From contig NZ_JASAOF010000037.1 of NCBI RefSeq assembly GCF_029952525.1, positions 1-34,114 of the forward strand: a stretch of DNA of 34,114 bases, written 5' to 3'. The stretch comes from Saccharopolyspora ipomoeae (GTDB taxonomy: Bacteria > Actinomycetota > Actinomycetes > Mycobacteriales > Pseudonocardiaceae). Below the pieces are notes generated by a model. That model was not told the origin of the DNA, did no database searches, and was given only the letters and a program-made list of their open reading frames with translations. Below are positions 1 to 7,616 of this stretch, piece after piece. Positions within the stretch are counted from its first letter, which is position 1. The number at the start of each line of letters is the position of its first letter. The position numbers and the translations under genes were made by a program.

Positions 1-117
1 CTGGTACAGCGCCGACGTGGCGTTGGCCTGCGCCGCGAACTCCTCAGACGGCGGGAATGTCCTGCTTTCCGTCAGCAGGTTGTCGAGCGTGTTGCTCTGC
101 CCGTCGGGCTGGCTCAT
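1..117 (-). CDS. acs: Acetyl-CoA synthetase, N-terminal fragment (cut by window edge)
   Basis: The 39 visible codons read from ATG at 117 and begin MSQPDGQSNTLDNLLTESRT, followed by FPPSEEFAAQANA. The LDNLL-TE-RTFPP-EFAAxANA pattern is the usual N-terminus of actinobacterial acetate-CoA ligases (AMP-forming), which make acetyl-CoA from acetate, ATP and CoA in the cytoplasm. A GGGAGG ribosome binding site lies about 9 bases before the ATG. The rest of the gene, including the AMP-binding core, lies outside the window, so integrity cannot be judged. The gene diverges from the Fic-like gene at 390, as acs and the Rv3662c-type gene are near neighbours in mycobacteria. Confidence 0.85.
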   Translation of the reverse strand, partial: MSQPDGQSNTLDNLLTESRTFPPSEEFAAQANATSALYQ

Positions 118-389
118 TGCCCAGAACCTCCCTGGAGATGTGAATGCACTGATAGACGCACCGTAGTGCGATCTCGCTCACCGCAACAGAGGTTTCGCTT
201 TATTGGTTCAGACCAATCGGTCGCAACGGACCGAACACGCGCCGTCACCGTCCGATCCGGACCTGGTTCCGCTGCGTTGCCCAGCGGTAACGCAGCGTCC
301 ACGAGGTGCAACGCGCTCGCAACTGTGGCACAACTCGCACGCGGGCCGCGCGCCGGGGTTTCGGGTACCGGCCGGTAGCGTCTGGACCC
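118..389. promoter_or_regulatory. acs / Fic-like divergent intergenic region with two dyads
   Basis: This 272-bp non-coding stretch separates the divergent acs and Fic-like genes. It contains the inverted repeat ATTGGT-TCAG-ACCAAT at 202-217, immediately followed by a second dyad (CGGTC...GACCG, 218-233). A smaller hairpin, CGCAC-CGTA-GTGCG, lies at 157-170. The TGGT-N4-ACCA form resembles GntR-type operators, but no cognate regulator is in view. No clear -35/-10 pair could be assigned. Confidence 0.4.
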
Positions 390-1136
390 GTGAACGACAA
401 GCCATCGCTGGCACCGCTGCTCGAACTCGACGGGGTCACCGACGCGGTCGCCTCCGCCCGCGCCGCGATCGACGAGGTGCACCGGCACCCGGCCAACCGG
501 CGTGGCTGGCCCGCCACCGCCGCCGAGGCCTCGGTGCGCGCGGCCCGCGCCTCGGCCGCCGTCGCAGGTGGTGCCACCGAGATCCCGGATTCCGGTGAGG
601 TCAGCGATCCGCTGCTCGCCGGGTCGCTGCGCGTCGCCGAGGCGATGGGCACGCTGCTGCCCACCTGGCAGCGCGCTCCCCGGCAGGCCCTGGCGCGGAT
701 GCACCTGCTCGCCGCCAGCGACCTCGTCGACGACCCCGAGCAGCTCGGCCGACCGCAGGCCGACCCGGTGATCTCCGAGCGGCTGGACCTGCTCAGCGAG
801 ATCATCACCGACCCGGAGGCGCACGGGGCCGGCCCGGTGCTGGCCGCTGTCGTGCACGGCGAGCTGCTCGCGCTGTCCCCGTTCGGCCACGCCGACGGCG
901 TCATCGCCCGCGCCGCCGCGCGGCTCGCGGTCATCGGCAGCGGACTGGACCCCAAGGGCCTGGTCGTGCCGGAGGTCGCCTACTTCCGCAGGCAGGAGGA
1001 CTACGCCGAGCGCGCGCTGGGCTTCGCCACCGGCGACCCGGACGCGGTCGCGGCGTGGATCGTGCACTGCTGCACCGCGCTGGAGTCCGGTGCTCGCGAG
1101 GCGGCGTCGATCGCCGACGCGGTCCAGGAGGGATGA
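390..1136 (+). CDS. Degenerate Fic-domain protein (Rv3662c-like)
   Basis: This 248-residue cytoplasmic protein has no membrane segment. Its second half has the Fic fold signature: a hydrophobic helix ending AAVVHGELLALSPFGHADG, then VIARAAARL. Aligned to the Fic motif HPFx[D/E]GNGRxxR, the catalytic His is Ser163, the acidic residue is His167 and the first Arg is Val171. Only P164, F165, G170 and R174 are kept. AMP transfer by the normal mechanism is therefore unlikely. The GTG at 390 was chosen because homologous proteins begin near the D-K-P-S-L-A-P-L-L-E-L segment; an in-frame start at 306 would add a charged, low-complexity stretch. No clear ribosome binding site precedes 390, so the mRNA may be leaderless. 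The stop overlaps the next gene's ATG (ATGA), so the two are probably co-transcribed. The Rv3662c equivalence rests on position and size. Confidence 0.7.
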   Translation: MNDKPSLAPLLELDGVTDAVASARAAIDEVHRHPANRRGWPATAAEASVRAARASAAVAGGATEIPDSGEVSDPLLAGSLRVAEAMGTLLPTWQRAPRQALARMHLLAASDLVDDPEQLGRPQADPVISERLDLLSEIITDPEAHGAGPVLAAVVHGELLALSPFGHADGVIARAAARLAVIGSGLDPKGLVVPEVAYFRRQEDYAERALGFATGDPDAVAAWIVHCCTALESGAREAASIADAVQEG

Positions 1137-2062
1137 CGGTGAAGAAGGTCCTGATCGACTGCGACCCGGGCATCGACGACGCGCTGGCCATCGCGCTCGC
1201 GCACGGCGACCCGACGCTGGACGTCGTGGGCATCACCGCGGTCGGCGGCAACGTGCCGCTGGAGTTCACCACCGAGAACTCGCTGCGGCTGCGCGACTAC
1301 TACGGCATGACCGCGCCGGTGGCGCGCGGCGCCGGGCGGCCGCTGGTGCGCGAGGGCATCAACGCCGGCAACGTCCACGGCGTGATGGGCCTCGGCGAGG
1401 TCGTGCTGCCGGAGACCGCGAGCGAGCTGGACCCGCGGCACGCGGTGGACCTGATCATCGAGACGCTGGCCGCCGCTCCCGGTGAGATCAGCCTGGTCGC
1501 GACGGGTCCGCTGACCAACATCGCGCTGGCGGTGCGCAAGGAACCGAGGATCGTCGAGTGGGCGGCCGAGTTCGTGATCATGGGCGGCGCCTACACGCGC
1601 GGCAACCGGACCCCGGCAGCCGAGTTCAACATCATGGCCGATCCGGAGGCCGCCGCCGTCGTCTTCGAGGCGGGCTGGACGACCGTGATGATCGGCCTCG
1701 ACCTCACCCACCAGGCCCGCGCGAACGCCCAGGTCCGCGCGCGCTTCGAGGGCCTCGGCAGGCTGGAGTCCGAGCTGCTCACGCCGTGCCTGGACTTCTA
1801 CGGCCGGTTCCCCGACTACCAGGAGCTCGGCCCGGCGATCCACGACGCGTGCGCGATCGCCTACCTGATCGACCCGACGCTGATGGACGCCGTGCCCGCC
1901 CGCGTCGACGTCGAGACCCAGGGGCGGTTCACCTCGGGCATGACGGTCACCGACTTCAAGGCCGAGACCCGCAACGCACTGGTCCCGACGGTGCTGGACC
2001 AGGCGCGATTCTGGGACCTGATGACAGAGGCGTTCCAGGTGGTCGCCAAGGCGATGGGCTGA
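1133..2062 (+). CDS. Inosine-uridine-type nucleoside hydrolase
   Basis: This 309-residue cytoplasmic enzyme splits the N-glycosidic bond of ribonucleosides to give base and ribose, in nucleoside salvage. The calcium-binding signature D9-C-D11-P-G-I-D-D (DxDPGxDDAxAI) lies at the N-terminus, ATGPLTNIALAV is in the middle, and the conserved HDACAIAYLID segment lies near the C-terminus. Length is normal for the family (about 310). The ATG at 1133 overlaps the stop of the Fic-like gene by four bases, which points to translational coupling; an in-frame start upstream at 1055 would run deep into that gene. The substrate (purine, pyrimidine or non-specific) cannot be read from sequence alone. Seven bases separate its stop from the convergent murQ stop, leaving no room for a separate terminator. 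Confidence 0.9.
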   Translation: MTVKKVLIDCDPGIDDALAIALAHGDPTLDVVGITAVGGNVPLEFTTENSLRLRDYYGMTAPVARGAGRPLVREGINAGNVHGVMGLGEVVLPETASELDPRHAVDLIIETLAAAPGEISLVATGPLTNIALAVRKEPRIVEWAAEFVIMGGAYTRGNRTPAAEFNIMADPEAAAVVFEAGWTTVMIGLDLTHQARANAQVRARFEGLGRLESELLTPCLDFYGRFPDYQELGPAIHDACAIAYLIDPTLMDAVPARVDVETQGRFTSGMTVTDFKAETRNALVPTVLDQARFWDLMTEAFQVVAKAMG

Positions 2063-2069
2063 CCCGCTC

Positions 2070-2987
2070 TCAGCCCCGCAGGCTGCGGAGGGCGTCTCGG
2101 ACGTGGCCGTCGGCGACGGCCAGCGCTGCTGCGGAGCGTTCGACGTCCGCGCCGGAGAGCAGGTGGACCAGGGCCGTCTTGAGGTCCTCGCCCGCTGCGG
2201 TCAGCGCATCCGAGCACTCGTCCTCCGAGGCGCCGGTGGCCTCCTGGAGGATGGTGATCGTGCGGCCGCGCAGCTTCGCGTTGGTCGCGAGCATGCTGAC
2301 CATGAAGTTCGAGTAGACCCGCCCCAGCTTGATCATCACCGCCGTGGAGAACGAGGTGAGCACCAGCTTCTGCGCGGTCCCGGCCTTCATCCGGGTCGAG
2401 CCGCTGATCGGCTCCGGGCCGGTGTCGGCGGCGATGACCACGTCGGCGGGCACCGGGCCGGGGTTCGGGTTCGAGGTCAGCAGCGCGGTGCTGGCGCCGA
2501 TCTCCTTGGCCGCCGTCAGCGCCGAGATCACGTACGGGGTGCGGCCGGACGCGGCCAGCCCGAGCACGAAGTCCTTGTCCGAGCCCTGCGCGCGGATCTC
2601 GCGGGCGCCCGCGTCCTCGTCGTCCTCGGCGTTCTCCACCGCCTGCTGGTAGGCGTCCGGCCCGCCCGCCTGGTGCGCGACGAACCAGTCCGGCGGGGCG
2701 TTGAACGTCGGGATCAGCTCGGCGGCGTCGAGCACGGCCAGCCTGCCCGAGGTCCCCGCACCCACGTAGTGCACCCGGCCGCCGGAGCGCAGCGCCGCGA
2801 CGGCGAGGTCGACGGCCTCGGCCAGCTCGGGCAGCACGCGCCCCACGGCCTCCGGGACGGTGCGGTCCTCGCGGTTGAACAGCTGCAGGACGTCCAGCGT
2901 CGGCAGCAGGTCGATGTCGCGGGTGTGCGGGTTGGTCTGCTCGGTCGGCGAAGCGACGCGAATCGCGTGATCCCGGCTCAAATTCAT
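2070..2987 (-). CDS. murQ: N-acetylmuramic acid 6-phosphate etherase MurQ
   Basis: MurQ cleaves the lactyl ether of MurNAc-6-phosphate to give GlcNAc-6-phosphate and D-lactate, a committed step of cell-wall sugar recycling. The 305-residue protein has the SIS sugar-phosphate motif GAGTSGR at 76-82, followed by LDAAE ending at Glu90, and the VENAEDDEDAG segment around 117-127. In the E. coli enzyme the corresponding glutamates are the proposed catalytic pair. TGSTRMKAGTAQK-type sequence follows near the centre. Length is normal. A GGAGG ribosome binding site precedes ATG 2987. The gene follows murR by 41 bp on the same strand and is presumably in its operon. No MurNAc kinase or PTS permease that would supply the substrate is in the window. 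Confidence 0.95.
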   Translation of the reverse strand: MNLSRDHAIRVASPTEQTNPHTRDIDLLPTLDVLQLFNREDRTVPEAVGRVLPELAEAVDLAVAALRSGGRVHYVGAGTSGRLAVLDAAELIPTFNAPPDWFVAHQAGGPDAYQQAVENAEDDEDAGAREIRAQGSDKDFVLGLAASGRTPYVISALTAAKEIGASTALLTSNPNPGPVPADVVIAADTGPEPISGSTRMKAGTAQKLVLTSFSTAVMIKLGRVYSNFMVSMLATNAKLRGRTITILQEATGASEDECSDALTAAGEDLKTALVHLLSGADVERSAAALAVADGHVRDALRSLRG

Positions 2988-3028
2988 GCCTCCTGATTCG
3001 GTTGTGCGAGGCCGCTCGCGATGAGCCG

Positions 3029-3949
3029 TCAGGCCTCTCGGTGCCGGCGCTTGTCGGGACGACTGTCGAGGCGATGTCCGGACACCGCATCGCGAGTCGC
3101 TTCCAGCGCCGTTCTGGTCTGCTCCAGGTGCCGCTGGGCGACGCCGATGAACAGGCAGTCGATCACCGTCAGCTGCCCGATCCGGCTGGCCATCGCGCCG
3201 GACCGGTAGGTCGTCTCGCGCACGGCCGTGGTCAGCACGTGGTCGGCGATCTCGGTGATCGGGGAGCGCGCGAAGTTGGTGATCGCGCTGGTGGTGGCGC
3301 CGTGCCGCTTGGCCTCGCGCAGCGCCTCGACGGTCTCGGTGGTGGCTCCGGTGTGCGAGATGCCGATCGCGACGTCGCCGGGTTCGAGCACGGCGGCCGA
3401 GGTCAGCGCGTTGTGGGTGTCCGACCAGGCGAAGCTGACCAGGCCGATGCGGTGCAGCTTCTGCTGCAGGTCGAGGGCGACGAAGGCGCTGGCGCCGACG
3501 CCGTAGACGTCGACGCGGCGCGCCGTGGCCACGGCGTCGACCAGCGCGTTCAGCGACGTGGCGTCGAGCTGGCCCGCGGTCTCCTCGACGGCCTTGGCGT
3601 CGGCGTAGCCGACCTTGGAGATGATCTGCCCGATGCCGTCGTCGGGGCCGATGTCGCCGCCCAGCTCGCGGTCGCGCGTCGAGGTGCGCGCGGTGTCGGC
3701 GGCCAGGGCGATGCGCAGGTCCGGGTACCCGCCGACGCCGATCGCCTTGCAGAACCGGGTGACGGTTGTTTCGCTGGTGCCCGCGGCCTCGGCGACCTCG
3801 GTGATGCTGCGGCGCGAGATCGAGGCCGGGTCGGCGAGCACGATGTTGGCCACGCGCTGCTCGGCCCGAGCGAGTCCGGGCAGCAGCGAGCGAATCTTGA
3901 CGAGGGGGCTGCCCTCGCTCGATTCGGTGGAGATCTCTGAAGTGGCCAT
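3029..3949 (-). CDS. murR: RpiR-family regulator, MurR-like
   Basis: This 306-residue cytoplasmic transcription factor has an N-terminal RpiR helix-turn-helix domain (about residues 15-90; ITEVAEAAGTSETTVTRFCKAIG is the recognition helix region). A C-terminal SIS domain follows (about 125-265; VYGVGASAFVALDLQQKL and GISHTGATTETVEALREAK), which in this family binds a phosphosugar. Adjacency to murQ makes MurNAc-6-phosphate or a related recycling sugar the likely effector, by analogy with MurR of E. coli and B. subtilis. No ribosome binding site precedes ATG 3949. Instead a -35/-10 pair places the transcription start at or within a base of the A of the ATG, so the mRNA is predicted leaderless. 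The candidate operator overlaps the -10. Confidence 0.9.
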   Translation of the reverse strand: MATSEISTESSEGSPLVKIRSLLPGLARAEQRVANIVLADPASISRRSITEVAEAAGTSETTVTRFCKAIGVGGYPDLRIALAADTARTSTRDRELGGDIGPDDGIGQIISKVGYADAKAVEETAGQLDATSLNALVDAVATARRVDVYGVGASAFVALDLQQKLHRIGLVSFAWSDTHNALTSAAVLEPGDVAIGISHTGATTETVEALREAKRHGATTSAITNFARSPITEIADHVLTTAVRETTYRSGAMASRIGQLTVIDCLFIGVAQRHLEQTRTALEATRDAVSGHRLDSRPDKRRHREA

Positions 3950-3985
3950 GTGGGAAACTTACTAACCGATTCTCGTGCAGGTCAA
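3950..3985 (-). promoter_or_regulatory. murR promoter (leaderless) with candidate MurR operator
   Basis: On the minus strand TTGACC (3985-3980) is followed after 18 bases by TAAGTT (3961-3956), and six bases later comes the ATG of murR, so the message should be leaderless. On the plus strand the -10 sits within GTGGGAAACTTACTAACC (3950-3967). A closely matching sequence, GTAGGAAATTACTCACC, covers the -10 of the nagZ promoter at 10705-10721. The rest of the region up to 4221, upstream of the divergent permease, shows no second obvious copy. Confidence 0.6.
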
Positions 3986-4221
3986 TGCATCTCGTCAGGG
4001 TATCCGTCGGGTAGACGGGTCCCGCCTGGGTTCAGGTTGCACCACGGGACCGGAGTTCGGGCGGGCCCAACGGCCCGACTCCGCGGTCGACATCTACACC
4101 TCCTCCGCCCGCGCGCGTCGCGGCGTTCTTGTCATCTGACAGAAACGCGAGCCGTCGGCTCCGGAAACATCCGGCGCGGACACTTCCGGCCGCACGCGCG
4201 TTCGACCGGAGGAGGGACTGG

Positions 4222-5844
4222 ATGGTCGTCGAATCACCGCGCAAGGACCCGTCGCAGGACCAGGCGGTGCGGGAAACGCTGGAGGACTACACGCTCCGCT
4301 TCGCCCCGCGCAGCTATCGGCGCTGGAAGCCCGGGGTGGTGGCCACGACGGCGCTGGGCGGCATCGCCTACCTCGCCGACTTCTCGATCGGCGCCGGAAT
4401 CGGCCTGAGCTACGGCACCCTCAACGCGCTGGTGGCGATCCTGGTCGCCGCGCTGATCATCTTCGTGACCGGTGTGCCGCTGGCCTACTACGGCGCCCGC
4501 TACAACATCGACCTCGACCTGATCACCCGCGGCTCCGGCTTCGGCTACTACGGATCCGTGCTGACCAGCGTGATCTTCGGCAGCTTCACCTTCATCTTCT
4601 TCGCCACCGAGGGCGCGATCATGGCCCAGGGCCTGCACGCCGGGCTCGGGGTGCCGCTGTGGCTGGGGTACCTGATCACCACGCTGGTCGTGGTGCCGCT
4701 GGTCGTCTACGGCATGAAGGCGCTCAGCACCCTGCAGGTGTGGACGACGCCGCTGTGGCTGCTGCTCATGGTCGGCCCGATCGGCTACCTGGTGATCGTC
4801 GACCCGGACTCGGTGAGCCGCTGGCTCGCCTTCGCCGGCGAGTCCGGCGGCGGGCTCAGCGCCGCTTCGGTGATGCTCGGCGCGGGCGTGGCGCTGTCGC
4901 TGATGGCGCAGATCGGCGAGCAGATCGACTACCTGCGCTTCATGCCGCCGCGCACCGAGGCCAACAAGCGGTCCTGGTGGCTGTCGACGCTGGTCGCGGG
5001 GCCGGGCTGGGTGGTGTTCGGCGCGGTCAAGCAGGCCACGGGCGCGTTCCTGGCGTTCTTCATCATGGGCGCCGCCGGGGCCGCGGCGACCGAGCCGGTG
5101 CAGCAGTTCATGGGCATCTACGAGCTGTTCGTGCCGGTCTGGCTGGCGATCCCGCTGGCGGTGGTGCTGGTGGTGCTCAGCCAGGTCAAGATCAACGTCA
5201 CCAACGCCTACTCCGGTTCGCTGACCTGGACGAACTCCTTCACCCGGGTCACCAAGCACTACCCGGGCCGGATCGTGTTCGTGCTGGCCAACCTCGCGGT
5301 CGCGCTGATCCTGATGGAGGCGAACATGTTCGCCTTCCTCAACTCGGTGCTGAGCTTCTACGCCAACTGCGCGATCGCGTGGGTGTGCACGGTGGCCGCC
5401 GACATCATGATCAACAAGTTCGTGCTGAAGCTGTCCCCGAAGGAACCGGAGTTCCGGCGCGGGATGCTGCACGCGGTCAACCCGGTCGGCGTCACGGCCT
5501 TCCTGGCCTCGGCGATCATCTCGATCGCGATGTACTTCGGGGCCTTCGGCGACGCGATCCAGCCCTACTCGCCGATCGCCGCCGTGGTCATCGCCGTGGT
5601 CCTCACCCCGGTGATGGCGATCGTCACCCGCGGCCGCTTCTACCTGCGCCGCACCGACGACGGCATCGACGAGCCCCGCTTCGACGCGAGCGGCACCCCA
5701 GTCGCGACCGCCTACACCTGCGACTACTGCGCGCAGGAGTTCGAGCGGCCGGACGTGCTCGCCAGCGCCGAGCCCGGCAAGATCGTCTGCTCGTTGTGCG
5801 TGACCACCGACAAGACCGGGAAGCTGGTCCTCCCAGCTTCCTGA
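4222..5844 (+). CDS. NCS1-type (purine/cytosine) permease with C-terminal zinc ribbon
   Basis: This 540-residue inner-membrane transporter has about twelve hydrophobic segments between residues 45 and 470, typical of nucleobase:cation symport 1 proteins (GGIAYLADFSIGAGIGLSYGTLNALVAI, GSGFGYYGS, QIGEQIDYLRFMPP). NCS1 carriers usually import purines, pyrimidines, allantoin or hydantoins. Unusually, the cytoplasmic tail carries a CxxC-x19-CxxC motif (C500, C503, C523, C526), a probable zinc ribbon. A strong GGAGGAGGG ribosome binding site (4209-4217) fixes ATG 4222; the in-frame extension to 4129 has none. The gene diverges from murR and sits inside the peptidoglycan-recycling block, where B. 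subtilis has the MurP PTS. It could serve that pathway, or work with the nucleoside hydrolase at 1133. The substrate is unknown. Confidence 0.85.
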   Translation: MVVESPRKDPSQDQAVRETLEDYTLRFAPRSYRRWKPGVVATTALGGIAYLADFSIGAGIGLSYGTLNALVAILVAALIIFVTGVPLAYYGARYNIDLDLITRGSGFGYYGSVLTSVIFGSFTFIFFATEGAIMAQGLHAGLGVPLWLGYLITTLVVVPLVVYGMKALSTLQVWTTPLWLLLMVGPIGYLVIVDPDSVSRWLAFAGESGGGLSAASVMLGAGVALSLMAQIGEQIDYLRFMPPRTEANKRSWWLSTLVAGPGWVVFGAVKQATGAFLAFFIMGAAGAAATEPVQQFMGIYELFVPVWLAIPLAVVLVVLSQVKINVTNAYSGSLTWTNSFTRVTKHYPGRIVFVLANLAVALILMEANMFAFLNSVLSFYANCAIAWVCTVAADIMINKFVLKLSPKEPEFRRGMLHAVNPVGVTAFLASAIISIAMYFGAFGDAIQPYSPIAAVVIAVVLTPVMAIVTRGRFYLRRTDDGIDEPRFDASGTPVATAYTCDYCAQEFERPDVLASAEPGKIVCSLCVTTDKTGKLVLPAS

Positions 5845-5869
5845 CCAGTGGAAATATCGGGAAAAGCCG

Positions 5870-7606
5870 TCAGCGCGAGGTGGCGGTCCAGCCGTCGAGG
5901 TGCAGCTCGGTGGAATCCCGCTCGGAGTCCAGCAGGGTGCGGTGATCGTCGGTGGCCTTGAGGCCGTCGACGTTCACGCCCCGGCCCTCGTACTGCTCGT
6001 CGAGGCCGTAGCGCCAGCGCAGCTGCACCTTCTCGCCCGGCGCCGCCGGGACCTCGCCGTCGACCTGCCACCAGGCCCGGTGCCCGGACCCCGCCAGCCC
6101 CTGCTGCGGGCCGGCCGGCGCGCCGGGCCCGGACGCGGTCAGCGGCACCGGCCGCCAGGTCACCCCGTCGGCGCTGGACTCGACCGTGAGCGCGTCGGTG
6201 CCGTCGGAGTCGCGCTGGGTGTCGACGAACGCGTCGAAGGACACCTTCAGCGGCCCGTTCACCGGCCCCAGCGGAGCGCTCGTCAGCGTCCCCGCACCCG
6301 GCGCGTAGAACGACTCGCGGCCCTCGCGCGGGAACACCGCCAGCGCCCGGGCCATGCCCTGCGCCAGCGCCTGGCGGGCGCGGTTGTTCGAGCCCCACTC
6401 CCGCGACGGGTGCACCCGGTTGGTCAGCAGCACCGCCACCGACCGCGACGCCGGGTCGATGACCAGCGACGTCCCGGTGTAGCCGGTGTGCCCGGCGGTG
6501 CGCGGGGCGCTCAGCCCGGCCATGTACCAGCGCTGGTCGAGCTCGAAGCCCAATCCGTGCGCGTTGCCGGGGAACTCGCCGTTGAAGTCGGTGAGCATCT
6601 TCTCGACGGTGCTCTGCGACAGGATCCGGGTGCCGTCGTAGGAACCGCCGTTGAGCAGCGCCTGGCCGAGCTTGGCGAGGTCGTCGGCGGTGGAGAACAC
6701 CCCGGCCTGCCCGGCGACACCGCCCAGCGACCAGGCGTTCTCGTCGTGCACCTGGCCGCGCACCATGCCGCGCGGCGGATCGGCCTGGAACTCGGTGGCG
6801 GCGATCCGGTGCAGCTTCGAGGCCGGCGGGTTGTAGCCGGTGTCGGCCATCCCCAGCGGCTTGGTGATCCACTCCTGGACCACCTGGTCCAGCGGGTGCC
6901 CGGTGACCCGCTCGACCAGCACGCCGAGCGTGATCATGTTCGGGTCGGAGTACTCGTAGTGCGTGCCCGGCGGGTGCTCCGGCGTCAGCGCCAGGACCGA
7001 CGGGATGCGCTGCTCCGGCGGCAGCTTCCACAGCTGCACCTCGGCCTGCAGCCCGGAGGTGTGGGTGAGCAGCTGCTCGACGGTGATGTCCTGCTTGCCG
7101 TTGACCGCGAACTCCGGCAGGTGCTCGGCGACCCGGTCGTGCAGCGAGATCTTCCCGTCGTCGACCAGCTGCAGCGCGGTGATCGAGGTGAACAGCTTGC
7201 TGATCGAGGCGACGTCGAAGATCGTGTCCGGCCGCATCGGCTCCTGGTCCTGCGCGGGCAGCTCGGTGCCGTTGCCGTCGGCGTAGCGCAGCTCCTTGCC
7301 CGCCGCCGTGCGGCTGACCACCACGCCGTCGTGCGCGAGCAGCCCCACCGCGCCCGCGTACATCGGGTGCTCGGTGTCCGGGGTCTTCTCGGTCCACGCC
7401 GCGAGCTGCGCCCAGGCGTCGTCGATCGGTGCCGGGTCCAGGCCGATGCCCGAGGGCGTGCCGTCCTGCAGCAGCGTCGTGGCGGGCGCGAAGCCGTCCT
7501 GCGGCCGGTCGAAGTGCCCGGCCGCCCGTCCCTGCCCGGCCACCGCCGAGCCGCCCAGCGCGGTCAACGACAGCAGCGCCACGGCCGCCAGCGCGGTCTT
7601 GCCCAA
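5870..7606 (-). CDS. Exported beta-lactamase-fold hydrolase, AmiE-like
   Basis: This 578-residue protein has an N-terminal signal peptide (about residues 1-24, ending A-V-A-G). A class C beta-lactamase/esterase fold spans about 55-400: the nucleophile motif is S134-I-S-K137, the YSD motif is at 219-221 (YSN in many relatives), and HTG begins at 373. The segment HDENAWSLGGVAGQAG, followed by VFST, is typical of the AmiE group. B. subtilis AmiE removes peptide from MurNAc. The last ~180 residues look like an added beta-sandwich module of unknown role. The start is TTG 7606, after a GAGGGGG site and 10 bases past the namZ stop, so it is the third gene of the nagZ-namZ operon. Amidase activity is inferred from context; an esterase or D,D-peptidase is possible. 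The convergent permease ends 25 bp away. Confidence 0.8.
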   Translation of the reverse strand: MGKTALAAVALLSLTALGGSAVAGQGRAAGHFDRPQDGFAPATTLLQDGTPSGIGLDPAPIDDAWAQLAAWTEKTPDTEHPMYAGAVGLLAHDGVVVSRTAAGKELRYADGNGTELPAQDQEPMRPDTIFDVASISKLFTSITALQLVDDGKISLHDRVAEHLPEFAVNGKQDITVEQLLTHTSGLQAEVQLWKLPPEQRIPSVLALTPEHPPGTHYEYSDPNMITLGVLVERVTGHPLDQVVQEWITKPLGMADTGYNPPASKLHRIAATEFQADPPRGMVRGQVHDENAWSLGGVAGQAGVFSTADDLAKLGQALLNGGSYDGTRILSQSTVEKMLTDFNGEFPGNAHGLGFELDQRWYMAGLSAPRTAGHTGYTGTSLVIDPASRSVAVLLTNRVHPSREWGSNNRARQALAQGMARALAVFPREGRESFYAPGAGTLTSAPLGPVNGPLKVSFDAFVDTQRDSDGTDALTVESSADGVTWRPVPLTASGPGAPAGPQQGLAGSGHRAWWQVDGEVPAAPGEKVQLRWRYGLDEQYEGRGVNVDGLKATDDHRTLLDSERDSTELHLDGWTATSR

Positions 7607-7616
7607 GTCAGCCCCC

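Noticed and set aside
4129..4221. N-terminal extension of the permease
   Set aside because: It begins with TTG, has no ribosome binding site, and GGAGGAGGG directly precedes ATG 4222.
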